NCBI RefSeq assembly: GCF_002149015.1
Contig: NZ_NGFO01000011.1
Span: 1-64,000, forward strand
From: Gordonia lacunae
GTDB taxonomy: Bacteria > Actinomycetota > Actinomycetes > Mycobacteriales > Mycobacteriaceae
Direction of reading: 5' to 3'
Length of the DNA: 64,000 bases
The translations under genes were made by a program, and so were the position numbers. Below the pieces are notes generated by a model. The model saw only the letters and a program-made list of their open reading frames with translations. It ran no database searches and was not told the DNA's origin. Below are positions 10,628 to 25,335 of the stretch, piece by piece (the first letter of the stretch is position 1; each line of letters begins with the position of its first letter).

Positions 10628-11953
10628 GTGAGCGCCACCACCGGATCCGTACCGCCGACCGGATCCGTTCTCATCAGAGCCGTCCGCCCATACGGCGAGG
10701 GAGACCCGATCGACGTTCTCGTCGTCGACGGCGTGATCACCGAGATCGGTTCCGCGGTCACCGCTTCCGAGGGCACCGAGGTCATCGACGGCAAGGGTGG
10801 CGTGCTGCTGCCCGGGTTCGTCGACCTCCACACCCACCTGCGGGAGCCCGGTCGCGAGGACACCGAGACGATCCGCTCGGGCTCGGCGGCCGCGGCGCTC
10901 GGCGGTTACACCGCCGTCTTCGCGATGGCCAACACCAGCCCGGTGGCCGACAACTCCACCGTCACCGACAACGTGTGGCGGTCCGGACGCGAGGTCGGGC
11001 TCGTCGACGTGTACCCCGTCGGCGCCGTGACCGTCGGTCTCGCGGGCAAGCAACTCGCCGAGATGGGCATGATGGCCGCCGGCGCCGCCGGAGTGCGGAT
11101 GTTCAGCGACGACGGCAAGTGCGTCGACGATCCGCTCCTGATGCGCCGCGCGCTGGAGTATGCGACCGGGCTCGGCGTCCTGATCGCCCAACACGCGGAG
11201 GAGCCGCGGCTGACCATCGGTGCCGTGGCCAACGAGGGGCCGACGGCCTCGCGTCTCGGTCTGGCGGGCTGGCCGCGCGCCGCCGAGGAGTCCATCGTCA
11301 TCCGCGACGCCCTGCTCGCGCGCGATGCCGGGGCGCGTATCCACATCTGCCACGCATCCACGGAGGGCACCGTCGAACTGCTGCGGTGGGCCAAGGACCA
11401 GGGCATCGCGATCACCGCCGAGGTGACGCCGCACCATCTGCTCCTCGACGACTCCCGGCTGGAGACGTACGACCCGGTGAACAAGGTGAATCCGCCCCTG
11501 CGCGAGGTCCGCGACAAGGAGGCGCTGCGGCAGGCGCTGGCCGAGGGGATCGTCGACTGTGTGGCCACCGACCACGCCCCGCACGCCGCCCAGGAAAAGT
11601 GCTGCGAGTTCGCCCAGGCCAAGCCGGGGATGCTCGGCTTGCAGACCGCGCTGCCGATCATCGTGGAGACCCTGGTGAAGCCCGGGCTGCTCGACTGGCG
11701 CGGCGTCGCGCGCGTCATGAGCGAGCGGCCCGCGCAGATCGTCGAACTCACCGATCAGGGCCGCCCGATCGAGGTGGGCGAGCCGGCCAACCTGGCCGTC
11801 GTCGATCCGGACACGTCGTGGGTGGTGCACGGTCCCGACCTGGCGAGCCTGTCGGCCAACACCCCGTTCGAGACGATGACCATGCCCGCCACCGTCACCG
11901 CAACCGTGCTGCGCGGCGTGGTCACCGCCCGCGATGGGCAGGTGACCCGATGA
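10628..11953 (+). CDS. pyrC: Dihydroorotase (class I)
   Basis: Zinc hydrolase that cyclises carbamoyl-aspartate to dihydroorotate. GTG at 10628 follows an AGGAG (10615-10619) and gives 441 aa. Metal-site motifs: [10 protein letters not shown], the His in [16 protein letters not shown], and [15 protein letters not shown]; the catalytic barrel covers most of the length. The ATG at 10592 has no ribosome site and is less likely. The 49 bases after pyrB make this the only real gap in the pyrimidine operon. The stop overlaps the next gene. Confidence 0.95.
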   Translation: MSATTGSVPPTGSVLIRAVRPYGEGDPIDVLVVDGVITEIGSAVTASEGTEVIDGKGGVLLPGFVDLHTHLREPGREDTETIRSGSAAAALGGYTAVFAMANTSPVADNSTVTDNVWRSGREVGLVDVYPVGAVTVGLAGKQLAEMGMMAAGAAGVRMFSDDGKCVDDPLLMRRALEYATGLGVLIAQHAEEPRLTIGAVANEGPTASRLGLAGWPRAAEESIVIRDALLARDAGARIHICHASTEGTVELLRWAKDQGIAITAEVTPHHLLLDDSRLETYDPVNKVNPPLREVRDKEALRQALAEGIVDCVATDHAPHAAQEKCCEFAQAKPGMLGLQTALPIIVETLVKPGLLDWRGVARVMSERPAQIVELTDQGRPIEVGEPANLAVVDPDTSWVVHGPDLASLSANTPFETMTMPATVTATVLRGVVTARDGQVTR

Positions 11954-12585
11954 CCACGAGGCCCAGGCGCGGACTGATCCCGGTGGTCCTCGCGGTGCTG
12001 GTGGTCGCCTCGGTGATCGCCTCGTTTCTCGGATACGGCAAAATCGTCTTCAACGCGTGGTTCATCGGCGTCGTCGCACTTCTGGCCATCGGGGTGATCT
12101 CGGTGTTCTACCTGCTGGCGACGGGGAACCGGAAGAAGACCGCGGCGCAGACGGACGTCATCGGTGACCTGCCGACGATCCCCGCCGACCCGGGTGCGGT
12201 GCTCAGAGGTCCAGATACCGGCCTCTACCTCGGCAGCACCATCGCGCCGAGCTGGCAGAACCGGGTGACCGTCGGGGACATCGGTGACCGCGCATCGTCG
12301 GTGCTGACCGAATTCGAGACGGGCATCCTCATCGCGCGCCAGGGCGCGAGTGACATCTGGATTCCGCGCGAGTCGGTCACCGTGGTCCGGACCGAGCGCG
12401 GTATCGCCGGCAAGGTGATGACCGCCGACGGCGTCCTCGCGATCCGCTGGGTCCTGCCCAGCGGCACCGAGATCGACTCCGGGCTGCGCGCCGACGACAA
12501 ATCGATCTACCCCGGCTGGGTGAACGCCTTCGCCGGGCCGCATGACAGTGGACATGGGCCACAGGAACAAGGGGCACAGGAATGA
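11950..12585 (+). CDS. Conserved membrane protein between pyrC and carA (Rv1382-like)
   Basis: Unknown function, 211 aa. Two hydrophobic segments at the N-terminus ([21 protein letters not shown] and [20 protein letters not shown]) are followed by a soluble, beta-rich domain ending in [11 protein letters not shown], which resembles PH-like domains of actinobacterial membrane proteins. It is locked into the operon by overlaps at both ends (ATG inside the pyrC stop, TGA inside the carA start). M. tuberculosis Rv1382 sits at the same place. A link to pyrimidine metabolism is inferred only from position. Confidence 0.8.
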   Translation: MTTRPRRGLIPVVLAVLVVASVIASFLGYGKIVFNAWFIGVVALLAIGVISVFYLLATGNRKKTAAQTDVIGDLPTIPADPGAVLRGPDTGLYLGSTIAPSWQNRVTVGDIGDRASSVLTEFETGILIARQGASDIWIPRESVTVVRTERGIAGKVMTADGVLAIRWVLPSGTEIDSGLRADDKSIYPGWVNAFAGPHDSGHGPQEQGAQE

Positions 12586-13750
12586 ACACAGCGGTCTTGG
12601 TGCTGGAGAACGGTCAGGTGTTCACCGGCCGGAGCTACGGCGCAGTCGGCGAGACCCTTGGCGAGGCGGTGTTCTGCACCGCGATGACCGGCTATCAAGA
12701 AACCCTGACCGACCCGAGTTACCACCGCCAGATCGTGGTGGCCACCGCGCCGCAGATCGGCAACACCGGCTGGAACACCGAGGACGGCGAGAGCACCGGT
12801 AGCGCCGGCAGCACCGGCGTCGACGGTGATTCGGGCAAGATCTGGGTGGCGGGCTACGCCGTGCGGAACCCCACCCGACGCGTCTCCAACTGGCGCGCGA
12901 CGACCTCCCTCGAGGAGGAGCTGGACCGTCAGGGCATCGTCGGGATCGGTGGCATCGACACCCGCACCGTGGTCCGCATCCTGCGCGATCACGGGTCGAT
13001 GAAGGCCGGTATCTTCTCCGGTCCGGCCCTGGCCGGCACCGACGAACTCGTCGCCCGCGTCCGCAACCAGCCGGACATGAAGGGCGCCCGGCTGGCCGAC
13101 GAGGTCACCACCGACCGCGGCTACGTCGTCGAACCGCTCGACCAGCACCGCTTCACGGTGGCCGCGATCGATCTGGGAATCAAGACGAACACGCCGCGGA
13201 TGTTCGCCGAACGGGGTGTCCGCACCCACGTCGTGCCGGCGACCGTCGCGCTCGACGCCATCGCCGACCTCAAGCCCGACGGGGTCTTCCTCTCGAACGG
13301 TCCCGGCGACCCGGCCACCGCCGACGACATCGTCGAACTGACCCGCGGGGTCCTCGGCCGGGACATCCCGTTGTTCGGCATCTGCTTCGGCAACCAGATC
13401 CTCGGCCGCGCGCTGGGCCGCTCGACCTACAAGATGAAGTTCGGGCACCGGGGCATCAACATCCCGGTCGTCGACCACGCCACCGGCAAGGTCTCGATCA
13501 CCTCGCAGAACCATGGCTTCGCGCTCGAAGGCGAGGCGGGGGAGGAGTTCGACTCCGACTTCGGCCGCGCGCGGGTCAGCCACGTGTGCGCCAACGACGG
13601 CACGGTCGAGGGCGTCGAGCTGCTCTCCGGCCGCGCCTACTCCGTGCAGTACCACCCGGAGGCGGCCGCCGGCCCGCACGATGCCGCGTATCTGTTCGAC
13701 AAGTTCGTCACCCTGCTCGAGGGCGACCGTGAGCAAGGAGCGAGTGCCTG

Positions 13751-13751
<1 letters not shown>
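12582..13751 (+). CDS. carA: Carbamoyl-phosphate synthase small subunit
   Basis: Glutaminase subunit that feeds ammonia to CarB. The 389-aa protein has the CarA-specific N-terminal domain ([42 protein letters not shown]) and a class I amidotransferase domain with nucleophile Cys in [11 protein letters not shown] and the His/Glu pair in [15 protein letters not shown] Gly/Ser/Thr-rich insertion lies near residues 66-86. It overlaps the preceding membrane gene by four bases and carB by one. Confidence 0.96.
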
Positions 13752-17082
<3,331 letters not shown>

Positions 17083-17086
<4 letters not shown>

Positions 17087-17913
17087 CCGACGCGTCCGGG
17101 TTCGGTGGCCGCTACACACGGGCGGTCGCCGAGCGCGGGCGTCTGTGCGCGGGGATCGATCCACACGCGGCGCTGCTCGAGGAGTGGGGCCTGTCGGTGG
17201 ACATCGACGGACTGTCGGTGTTCGCCGACGCCTGCGTCGAGGCGCTGGGTCCGGTGGCGGCCGTCATCAAGCCCCAGATCGCGTTCTTCGAGCCGTTCGG
17301 GGCCGCGGGTTTCGCCGTCCTCGAACGCGTCGTCGCCGGCTGCCGTGACGCCGGGGCACTCGTCATCGCCGACGCCAAACGCGGGGACATCGGATCGACG
17401 ATGGCCGCCTACGCGCAGGCCTGGCTGTCCGAGTCCTCGCCGCTGTGCGCCGACTCGGTGACCGCATCGCCCTACCTGGGATACGAATCCCTGCGCCCGG
17501 CACTCGATCTCGCGCGTCACGGCGAGCGGGGGGTCTTCGTGCTGGCGCGGACGTCGAATCCGGAGGGCGGCGACATCCAGCGGGCGCGGGCGGGGGAGCG
17601 GACGGTCGCACAGTCGATCGTCGACGCCGCTGCGGCCGAGAACGCCGACGGTACGGCGACGGTCGGTCTGGTCGTCGGGGCCACGCGCGAGCACGGCCTG
17701 GATCTGGCCGATCTGCGCGGCCCGATCCTGGCGCCCGGCCTGGGCGCCCAGGGCGCCACTCCCGCGGACCTGCCGATCGTGTTCGACGGGGCCGATCCAG
17801 CCTGGGTGCTGCCCGCCAGTTCCCGCGGCGTGCTCCGCGCGGGGCCGGACCCGGCCGCTCTGCGAGACGCATTCGTGCGTACCCGCGACGAGGTCGAGGC
17901 CGCGCTGGGCTGA
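17083..17913 (+). CDS. pyrF: Orotidine 5'-phosphate decarboxylase (type 2)
   Basis: Converts OMP to UMP, last step of de novo synthesis. GTG at 17083 overlaps the carB stop and gives 276 aa, the length of the long actinobacterial PyrF type. The catalytic Asp-Lys-Asp array is in [22 protein letters not shown]; the phosphate-binding C-terminal part is [16 protein letters not shown]. It ends the pyr operon. pyrD and pyrE are not in the window. Confidence 0.94.
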
Positions 17914-18419
17914 GCCGCCGGTGGCGACTCCGCGCGCGTCACCCCACATGCCGACGACCGGGGTCTGCGCGACACGCGCGACGCCCCACCTCAATCGCAG
18001 AAATTCAGGTCACACCACTCGTGTCACACGCGTATCACCGCGTCCGGGGTCCGGACGCGGGTATTTCGCGTTGCTATCGAACCGCTGGTCGCGCGATGCT
18101 TCGCTGACCTGCGGAGATGGCGTAAAACACGTAGTCAGGGCGGTGGCGCGAACAGTGAATCGGTGCTGCGCCCGTGTGAACGCGCCGAGGGCCCTACAAC
18201 ATGAGAAAACACCGCGAAAACGGGGGGTCGCACTCGCAAATGCCTGCTCACGTCGGTACGGTCGCATTCGCCGCCAACATTTGATGGCGTCGGCCGGGTG
18301 CAGACCCGGCCGGCAGGCCGGCGATGGCGATCCAGCCGCGGTCGCACGGCAACAGCGCCTCGGACGCCCTCTGGGCGACCGATGCAGTCCCACTCGAGAA
18401 CGAAAGACGGAGGAACCCC
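17914..18419 (+). other. 506-bp intergenic region between pyrF and mihF
   Basis: No credible gene. It holds two direct repeats of GTCACAC (18009-18015 and 18023-18029, 14 bases apart) and a perfect 8-bp stem with a GCAG loop (GGCCGGGT 18292-18299 / ACCCGGCC 18304-18311) about 110 bases before mihF. TACGGT at 18257-18262 is a weak -10 candidate. The length and lower GC suggest a long regulated promoter and leader for the abundant nucleoid protein mIHF. Confidence 0.5.
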
Positions 18420-18734
18420 GTGGCCCTTCCCCAGTTGACCGATGAGCAGCGCGCCGCTGCGTTGGAGAAGGCAGCTGCCGCTCGTCGTGTCCGCGCGGAG
18501 CTCAAGGAGCGCCTCAAGCGCGGTGGCACCGATCTCCAGCAGGTGCTCAAGGATGCCGAGAACGACGAGATCCTGGGCAAGATGAAGGTCTCGGCCCTGC
18601 TCGAGGCCCTGCCCAAGGTCGGCAAGGTCAAGGCGCAGGAGATCATGACCGAGCTCGAGATCGCCCCGACCCGCCGCCTGCGCGGTCTCGGCGACCGTCA
18701 GCGCAAGGCTCTGCTCGAGAAGTTCAGCTCCTGA
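18420..18734 (+). CDS. mihF: Integration host factor mIHF, actinobacterial type
   Basis: Small basic nucleoid protein of actinobacteria, unrelated in sequence to the proteobacterial IHF heterodimer; binds and bends DNA. The GTG at 18420 follows GGAGG and gives 104 aa beginning [23 protein letters not shown], close to the mycobacterial protein over its whole length. The helix-two-turn-helix region is [43 protein letters not shown]. Longer in-frame readings from 18324 have no family support. gmk follows, the conserved order in the phylum. Confidence 0.96.
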   Translation: MALPQLTDEQRAAALEKAAAARRVRAELKERLKRGGTDLQQVLKDAENDEILGKMKVSALLEALPKVGKVKAQEIMTELEIAPTRRLRGLGDRQRKALLEKFSS

Positions 18735-18774
18735 GCGTGAGCAACCGAACCGAATACGGCAGCGAGACGAACCC

Positions 18775-19745
<971 letters not shown>

Positions 19746-19758
19746 CCCCGGCCCCCTG

Positions 19759-21030
19759 ATGACGACAGCGACCGGAACCCGGCGGCGCGTCCTGATCGGC
19801 GTCGGCGGCGGGATCGCGGCCTACAAGGTCTGCTCGGTGATCCGGCACTTCACCGAGGCCGGCCACGACGTCCGTGTCGTGCCCACGCCGGCGGCGCTCG
19901 AGTTCGTCGGCAAGGCGACCTTCGAGGCGCTCAGCGGTAACCCGGTCTCCACGACCGTGTTCGACGACGTGGACGAGGTCGCCCACGTCCGTCTCGGACA
20001 GGGCGCCGATCTGGTGGTCATCGCCCCGGCCACCGCCGACCTCATGGCCCGCGCCGCCCAGGGACGCGCCGACGACCTGCTGACCGCCTCGCTGCTGACC
20101 GTCCGCTGTCCGGTGTTGTTCGTCCCGGCCATGCACACCGAGATGTGGGAGCACCCCGCGACCCAGGCCAACGTGGCGACGCTCCGGTCGCACGGCTCGA
20201 TCGTGATGACCCCGGCGTCGGGGCGCCTCACGGGTACCGACTCCGGTCGCGGCCGGCTCCCGGATCCCCAAGAGATCGCACTGGTCGGCGAGCTGCTCCT
20301 CGACCGGTCCGATGCGCTGCCGTACGACCTCGCCGGCGTCCGCGTGCTGATCAGTGCCGGCGGCACCCGGGAGCCGCTCGACCCGGTCCGCTACCTCGGC
20401 AATCACAGCTCGGGCAAGCAGGGTTTCGCGCTGGCCCGCGCCGCGGCCCAGCGCGGCGCGAGCGTCACCGTCGTCGCCGGGTCCACCGCCGACCCGGGTG
20501 ACCCGGCCGGTGTCTCGATCGTGCGGATCTCGACCGCCGAGCAACTCGCCGACGAGATGACCAAGCGCGCCGCCGACGCCGATGTCGTCATCATGGCCGC
20601 CGCGGTCGCCGACTTCCGCCCGGTCGCCGTCGCCGAGTCCAAGATCAAGAAGGGCGAGGAGGGGCCGGCGCCGATCCGGCTGACCACCAACCCCGACATC
20701 CTGCGCGGTCTCGTCACCGCCCGTGACGAGGGCCGGATCCCGCACGAGACCGTGATCGTCGGCTTCGCCGCCGAGACCGGCGACGAGACCGGCGGCGTCC
20801 TCGACCACGGTCGCGCGAAACTGGCCCGCAAGGGCTGTGACCTGCTCGTCGTCAACGCGGTCGGCGACGGCAAGGCCTTCGGGACCGAGGACAACACCGG
20901 CTGGTTGCTCGCCGCCAACGGCGATGAGACCGCATTGCCCTTCGGGTCGAAAACACTCATGTCGAGCCGGATACTTGACGAAGTGCGCCAACTGGTGCCT
21001 GATGGTCGGGGAGCTCGACCGACCGATTAG
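19759..21030 (+). CDS. coaBC: Bifunctional phosphopantothenoylcysteine decarboxylase / phosphopantothenate-cysteine ligase
   Basis: Catalyses two successive steps of coenzyme A synthesis. The N-terminal flavoprotein decarboxylase (CoaC, about residues 8-185) begins [15 protein letters not shown] and has the [12 protein letters not shown] substrate motif; the C-terminal ligase (CoaB, from about 190) begins [29 protein letters not shown] and contains AAAVADFRP and a KIKK loop. Length 423 aa is usual. Confidence 0.95.
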   Translation: MTTATGTRRRVLIGVGGGIAAYKVCSVIRHFTEAGHDVRVVPTPAALEFVGKATFEALSGNPVSTTVFDDVDEVAHVRLGQGADLVVIAPATADLMARAAQGRADDLLTASLLTVRCPVLFVPAMHTEMWEHPATQANVATLRSHGSIVMTPASGRLTGTDSGRGRLPDPQEIALVGELLLDRSDALPYDLAGVRVLISAGGTREPLDPVRYLGNHSSGKQGFALARAAAQRGASVTVVAGSTADPGDPAGVSIVRISTAEQLADEMTKRAADADVVIMAAAVADFRPVAVAESKIKKGEEGPAPIRLTTNPDILRGLVTARDEGRIPHETVIVGFAAETGDETGGVLDHGRAKLARKGCDLLVVNAVGDGKAFGTEDNTGWLLAANGDETALPFGSKTLMSSRILDEVRQLVPDGRGARPTD

Positions 21031-21119
21031 GTTGGATGTATTCACCCGGCCAGTCGGACCTGGCCGACACTGCCAGCGGCGCGTCGACCATCGACGCGCG
21101 TAGATCTCGAGAGGATCTG

Positions 21120-22328
21120 ATGACCACCTCGTCACGCCTGTTCACGAGCGAATCCGTCACCGAGGGACACCCCGACAAGATCTGTGACGCGATCAGCGAC
21201 TCGATTCTCGACGCCATCCTCACCGACGATCCGAAGGCGCGCGTCGCGGTCGAGACCCTCGTGACCACCGGACAGGTGCACGTCGCCGGCGAGGTCACCA
21301 CGACCGCCTACGCCGACATCCCCAAGATCGTGCGCGACAAGGTCCTGGAGATCGGCTACGACTCCTCGACCAAGGGCTTCGACGGCGCATCGTGCGGCGT
21401 GAACGTCGCCATCGGTGCGCAGTCCCCGGACATCGCCGGTGGCGTCTTCAACTCGCACGAGAGCCGCAGCGGCATCTCGGAGGACGAGATCGACAGCCAG
21501 GGCGCCGGAGACCAGGGCCTGATGTTCGGCTACGCCACCAACGAGACCCCCGAACTCATGCCGGTTCCGATCGCGCTGGCCCATCGCCTGTCTCGCCGCC
21601 TCACCGAGGTGCGCAAGAACGGCACACTGCCGTACCTGCGCCCCGACGGCAAGACGCAGGTCACCATCGAATACGACGGCGACGCGCCGGTCCGTCTGGA
21701 CACCGTGGTCCTGTCGACGCAGCACGCGGCCGACATCGACCTCGACAACCTCCTCGCCCCGGACATCAAGAAGCAGGTCGTCGACGCGGTGCTCGCCGAG
21801 ATCGACCTGCCGACCCTCGACACCACCGACTACCGCCTCCTGGTCAACCCGACGGGCAAGTTCGTCCTGGGCGGCCCGATGGGTGACGCCGGCCTGACCG
21901 GTCGCAAGATCATCGTCGACACCTACGGCGGCATGGCCCGCCACGGTGGTGGCGCATTCTCCGGCAAGGACCCGTCGAAGGTCGACCGCAGCGCGGCCTA
22001 TGCGATGCGCTGGGTCGCCAAGAACGCGGTGGCCGCGGGACTGGCCAACCGCATCGAGGTCCAGGTCGCCTATGCGATCGGCAAGGCCGCCCCGGTCGGT
22101 CTGTTCGTCGAGACCTTCGGCACCGAGAAGGTCGATCCGGCCGTCATCGAGCGCGTCATCAAGGAGAACTTCGACCTGCGTCCCCTCGCGATCATCCGCG
22201 ACCTGGACCTGTTGCGCCCGATCTACGCGCCGACCGCCGCCTACGGCCACTTCGGCCGCACCGACGTCGACCTGCCGTGGGAGCGGACCGACCGCGCGGA
22301 GAAGCTGCGGGCCGCCGCGGGTCTGTAG
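21120..22328 (+). CDS. metK: S-adenosylmethionine synthetase
   Basis: Makes SAM from methionine and ATP. ATG at 21120 follows GAGAGG and gives 402 aa starting [26 protein letters not shown]; the longer reading from 21036 is not supported. Signatures are [17 protein letters not shown] and [23 protein letters not shown]. About 90 bases separate it from coaBC, with no obvious terminator. priA follows closely. Confidence 0.96.
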   Translation: MTTSSRLFTSESVTEGHPDKICDAISDSILDAILTDDPKARVAVETLVTTGQVHVAGEVTTTAYADIPKIVRDKVLEIGYDSSTKGFDGASCGVNVAIGAQSPDIAGGVFNSHESRSGISEDEIDSQGAGDQGLMFGYATNETPELMPVPIALAHRLSRRLTEVRKNGTLPYLRPDGKTQVTIEYDGDAPVRLDTVVLSTQHAADIDLDNLLAPDIKKQVVDAVLAEIDLPTLDTTDYRLLVNPTGKFVLGGPMGDAGLTGRKIIVDTYGGMARHGGGAFSGKDPSKVDRSAAYAMRWVAKNAVAAGLANRIEVQVAYAIGKAAPVGLFVETFGTEKVDPAVIERVIKENFDLRPLAIIRDLDLLRPIYAPTAAYGHFGRTDVDLPWERTDRAEKLRAAAGL

Positions 22329-22392
22329 ACCCTCTGCGGAAGTACTCTCGCTGACACCCAAAGGAGCACGGGTCCCGGCCGCTGAGCTGCCG

Positions 22393-24372
22393 GTGGCCCG
22401 TGTTCTGCCTGTTCTGGGACTCGCGCACCTCGACCGGCCCTTCGACTACCTGATCGACGTCGACCAGGACGAGGCCGCGCAGCCCGGTGTGCGCGTCCGC
22501 GTGCGATTCTCCGGCCGGCTCGTCGACGGCTACCTTCTCGACCGCATCGAGAAGAGCGATCACCCCGGCAAGCTGGGCTGGCTCGACCGGGTCGTGTCCG
22601 CGGAACCGGTCCTGACCCCGCAGCTGGCAGCGCTGTGTCGCGCGGTGGCCGACCGGTACGCGGGCACCATGGGTGACGTCGTGCGTCTGGCGATCCCGCC
22701 GCGGCACGCGCGCACGGAGAAGGAGACGACACCGGAGCCGGCTGCCGTCGTCGAGACCCCCGAGCTCACCGACTGGCACCGGTATCCGCTCGCCGACTCC
22801 TACATCGAGAATCTCGTCGACGGTCATCCGCGCGCTGTCTGGCAGGCCCTGCCGGGGGAGGAGTGGCCGCGTCGTCTCGCCGAACTCGCCGCGGCAACGC
22901 TCGCGGCCGGGCGCGGGTGCATCCTCATCGTCCCCGATCAGCGGGATCTCGACCGCGTGTGGGCCGAGTGTGAGCCGCTGATCGGCGATCGTGGTGTCGC
23001 GCTCTCGGCCGGCCTCGGGCCCACCGCGCGCTACCGCCGATGGCTGGCCGTGCGGCGCGGCGCCGCGCAACTGGTGATCGGGACCCGCAGTGCGGTGTTC
23101 GCACCGGTCGCCGATCTCGGCCTCGTCGTCGTGTGGGATGACGGCGACGACAGCATGTCGGACCCGCGGGCCCCGTATCCGCACCCCCGCGAGGTGGCGG
23201 TGCTGCGCTCGCACCACGAGCGATGCGGACTACTGCTCAGTGGTTTCGCCCGCACCGCCGAGGCACAGGCGCTGGTCGCGTCGGGCTGGGCACACGATCT
23301 CGTCGCCGATCGCTCGACCGTCCGTGCCCGGAGCCCGCGCGTCCAGGCGATCTCCGACGACGACCGCCAGATCGCACGCGACCCCATGGCGAGGTCGGCG
23401 CGCATCCCCGAAGTCGCCTTCGACGCGGCACGCTCGGCGTTCGCCGCCGATCGTCCGGTCGTGTTCAGCGTCCCGCGCCGGGGATATGTGCCATCGCTGG
23501 CGTGCACGCGCTGCCGGGAACACGCCCGCTGTCGCGCCTGTCACGGCCCTCTCCAGCTCGACGCCGACCAACGGCTGAGCTGTCGATGGTGTGGGCGTCC
23601 CGAACGGTCCTTCCGCTGCGCGGAGTGCGGCAACACCTCGGTACGTGCGACGGTCACCGGTGCGCGCCGGACCGCCGAAGAACTGGGACGCGCGTTCGCC
23701 GGTGTGCCGGTGCTGACCAGCGGGGGCGACACGATCCTCGACGAGATCGAACCCGGCGCGCGGCTCGTGGTCGCGACACCGGGCGCCGAGCCGGTCGCGC
23801 CGGGCGGGTACGGCGCGGCGATCGTCGTCGACACCTGGGCACAGCTGGACCGTGCGGACCTGCGTGCCGAGGAGCATGCGGTCCGGCGCTGGATGGGACT
23901 GGCCGCGATGGTCACGCCGCACGGTGAGGGCGGTCGCGTGGTGATCGTCGCCGACTCCTCGCTGGCACCCGTGCAAGCGCTGATTCGGTGGGACCCGGTG
24001 GGATTCGCAACGATCCAGCTGCGGCAGCGGGTGGAACTCGGCTTTCCGCCTGCGGTCACGATGGCCTCGGTCGACGGGCCGACCGGGGTGATCACGGACT
24101 TCGTCGAGCATCTCGACCTGCCGACCGACGCCGACGTTCTCGGGCCGGTGCCGCTCCCCCCGGGGGTGCGCCCGCCCGCGGGGAGCGCCGAGTGGGAGGC
24201 CGCCACCCCCGAGGACATGGACCGGGACGAGATGGATCGCATCCTGGTGCGGTTGCCGCGCAAGCACGGACGGCTCCTCGCCGAAGCGCTCGTCGCGGGT
24301 CAGGTGCGCCGCAACACGCATCGACAGACCGGGCCGATCCGGGTGCAGATCGACCCGCCTACGATCGGATGA
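22393..24372 (+). CDS. priA: PriA-like primosomal protein N', helicase motifs degenerate
   Basis: Replication-restart protein homologue. The N-terminal DNA-binding part (PVARVLPVLGLAHLDRPFDYLI, VRVRFSGRLVDGYLL) is conserved and eight cysteines in two zinc clusters (about residues 371-420: CTRCREHARCRAC, CRWCGRPERSFRCAEC) are present. The Walker A lysine motif is gone (LPGEEWPRR in its place) and the DEEH box is replaced by VVVWDDGDD, so ATP-driven unwinding is unlikely; this is typical of actinobacterial PriA. The start is uncertain: GTG 22393 is the first standard codon, but homology seems to begin slightly earlier, at a CTG (22351, LTPKGARVPAAEL). Confidence 0.88.
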   Translation: MARVLPVLGLAHLDRPFDYLIDVDQDEAAQPGVRVRVRFSGRLVDGYLLDRIEKSDHPGKLGWLDRVVSAEPVLTPQLAALCRAVADRYAGTMGDVVRLAIPPRHARTEKETTPEPAAVVETPELTDWHRYPLADSYIENLVDGHPRAVWQALPGEEWPRRLAELAAATLAAGRGCILIVPDQRDLDRVWAECEPLIGDRGVALSAGLGPTARYRRWLAVRRGAAQLVIGTRSAVFAPVADLGLVVVWDDGDDSMSDPRAPYPHPREVAVLRSHHERCGLLLSGFARTAEAQALVASGWAHDLVADRSTVRARSPRVQAISDDDRQIARDPMARSARIPEVAFDAARSAFAADRPVVFSVPRRGYVPSLACTRCREHARCRACHGPLQLDADQRLSCRWCGRPERSFRCAECGNTSVRATVTGARRTAEELGRAFAGVPVLTSGGDTILDEIEPGARLVVATPGAEPVAPGGYGAAIVVDTWAQLDRADLRAEEHAVRRWMGLAAMVTPHGEGGRVVIVADSSLAPVQALIRWDPVGFATIQLRQRVELGFPPAVTMASVDGPTGVITDFVEHLDLPTDADVLGPVPLPPGVRPPAGSAEWEAATPEDMDRDEMDRILVRLPRKHGRLLAEALVAGQVRRNTHRQTGPIRVQIDPPTIG

Positions 24373-25335
24373 ATGCGCATCGTTTTCGCCGGGACCCCCG
24401 AGGTCGCCGTGCCGTCGTTGCAGGCCCTCATCGACTCGCCGTCGCATGAGGTGGTCGGGGTCATCACCCGCCCCGACGCGGTGTCCGGTCGCGGCCGCAA
24501 GGTGATGCGGTCTCCCGTCGGTCTGCTCGCCGACGAGCACTCGCTCGAGGTGATCACCCCGCGTCGGTTGTCCGAGCCGGAGGTCGACGACGTGCTCCGG
24601 CGCTGGGCTCCCGACTGCGGTGCCGTCGTGGCCTACGGCGGCCTCGTGCCTCCCGGACTACTGGACCTCCCGCAGCACGGGTGGATCAATCTGCACTTCT
24701 CGGTCCTGCCCGCCTGGCGGGGTGCGGCTCCGGTCCAGGCCGCCATCGCGGCCGGCGACGAGGTGACGGGCGCCAGCACGTTCCGGCTCGAGAAGGGCCT
24801 CGACACCGGCCCGGTCTTCGGTGTGCTGACCGAGACCATCCGGCCCACCGACACCAGCGGCGACATCCTGGCACGGCTGGCCGACGCCGGCTCGGGGTTG
24901 TTGCTGTCCACCCTCGACGGCCTCGCGGCGGGCGAGCTCGCCCCCGAACCACAGCCGACGACGGGTGTGAGCCACGCACCCAAGATCGACGTCGACGACG
25001 CGAAGGTCCGCTGGGACCTGCCGGCGCACATCATCGATCGCCTGATCCGCGCATACACCCCCGCGCCCGGACCGTGGACGAGTCTCGACGAGGCGCGGAT
25101 CAAGGTCGGGCCGGTGTCGGTCGTCGCGTCGACCGACGATCCCGGCCTGCCCGAGGCGGTCGCCGGTGGTGCCCTCGCGCCCGGTGTGCTCGCGGTCACC
25201 AAGAAGGCGGTGTTCGTCGGAACAGGTTCGCAGCCGGTCACACTCGGCACCGTGCAGCCACCGGGGAAGAAGCCCATGCCCGCGGCCGACTGGGCGCGCG
25301 GTGCGCGTCTGACCGACGGGACGGTCCTGGGATGA
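24373..25335 (+). CDS. fmt: Methionyl-tRNA formyltransferase
   Basis: Formylates initiator Met-tRNA using 10-formyl-THF. The 320-aa protein has the N-terminal formyltransferase domain ([26 protein letters not shown], the catalytic-site [18 protein letters not shown]) and a C-terminal OB-like domain after residue ~210. The ATG directly follows the priA stop, and its own stop overlaps the rsmB ATG, so priA-fmt-rsmB form one coupled unit. Confidence 0.95.
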   Translation: MRIVFAGTPEVAVPSLQALIDSPSHEVVGVITRPDAVSGRGRKVMRSPVGLLADEHSLEVITPRRLSEPEVDDVLRRWAPDCGAVVAYGGLVPPGLLDLPQHGWINLHFSVLPAWRGAAPVQAAIAAGDEVTGASTFRLEKGLDTGPVFGVLTETIRPTDTSGDILARLADAGSGLLLSTLDGLAAGELAPEPQPTTGVSHAPKIDVDDAKVRWDLPAHIIDRLIRAYTPAPGPWTSLDEARIKVGPVSVVASTDDPGLPEAVAGGALAPGVLAVTKKAVFVGTGSQPVTLGTVQPPGKKPMPAADWARGARLTDGTVLG

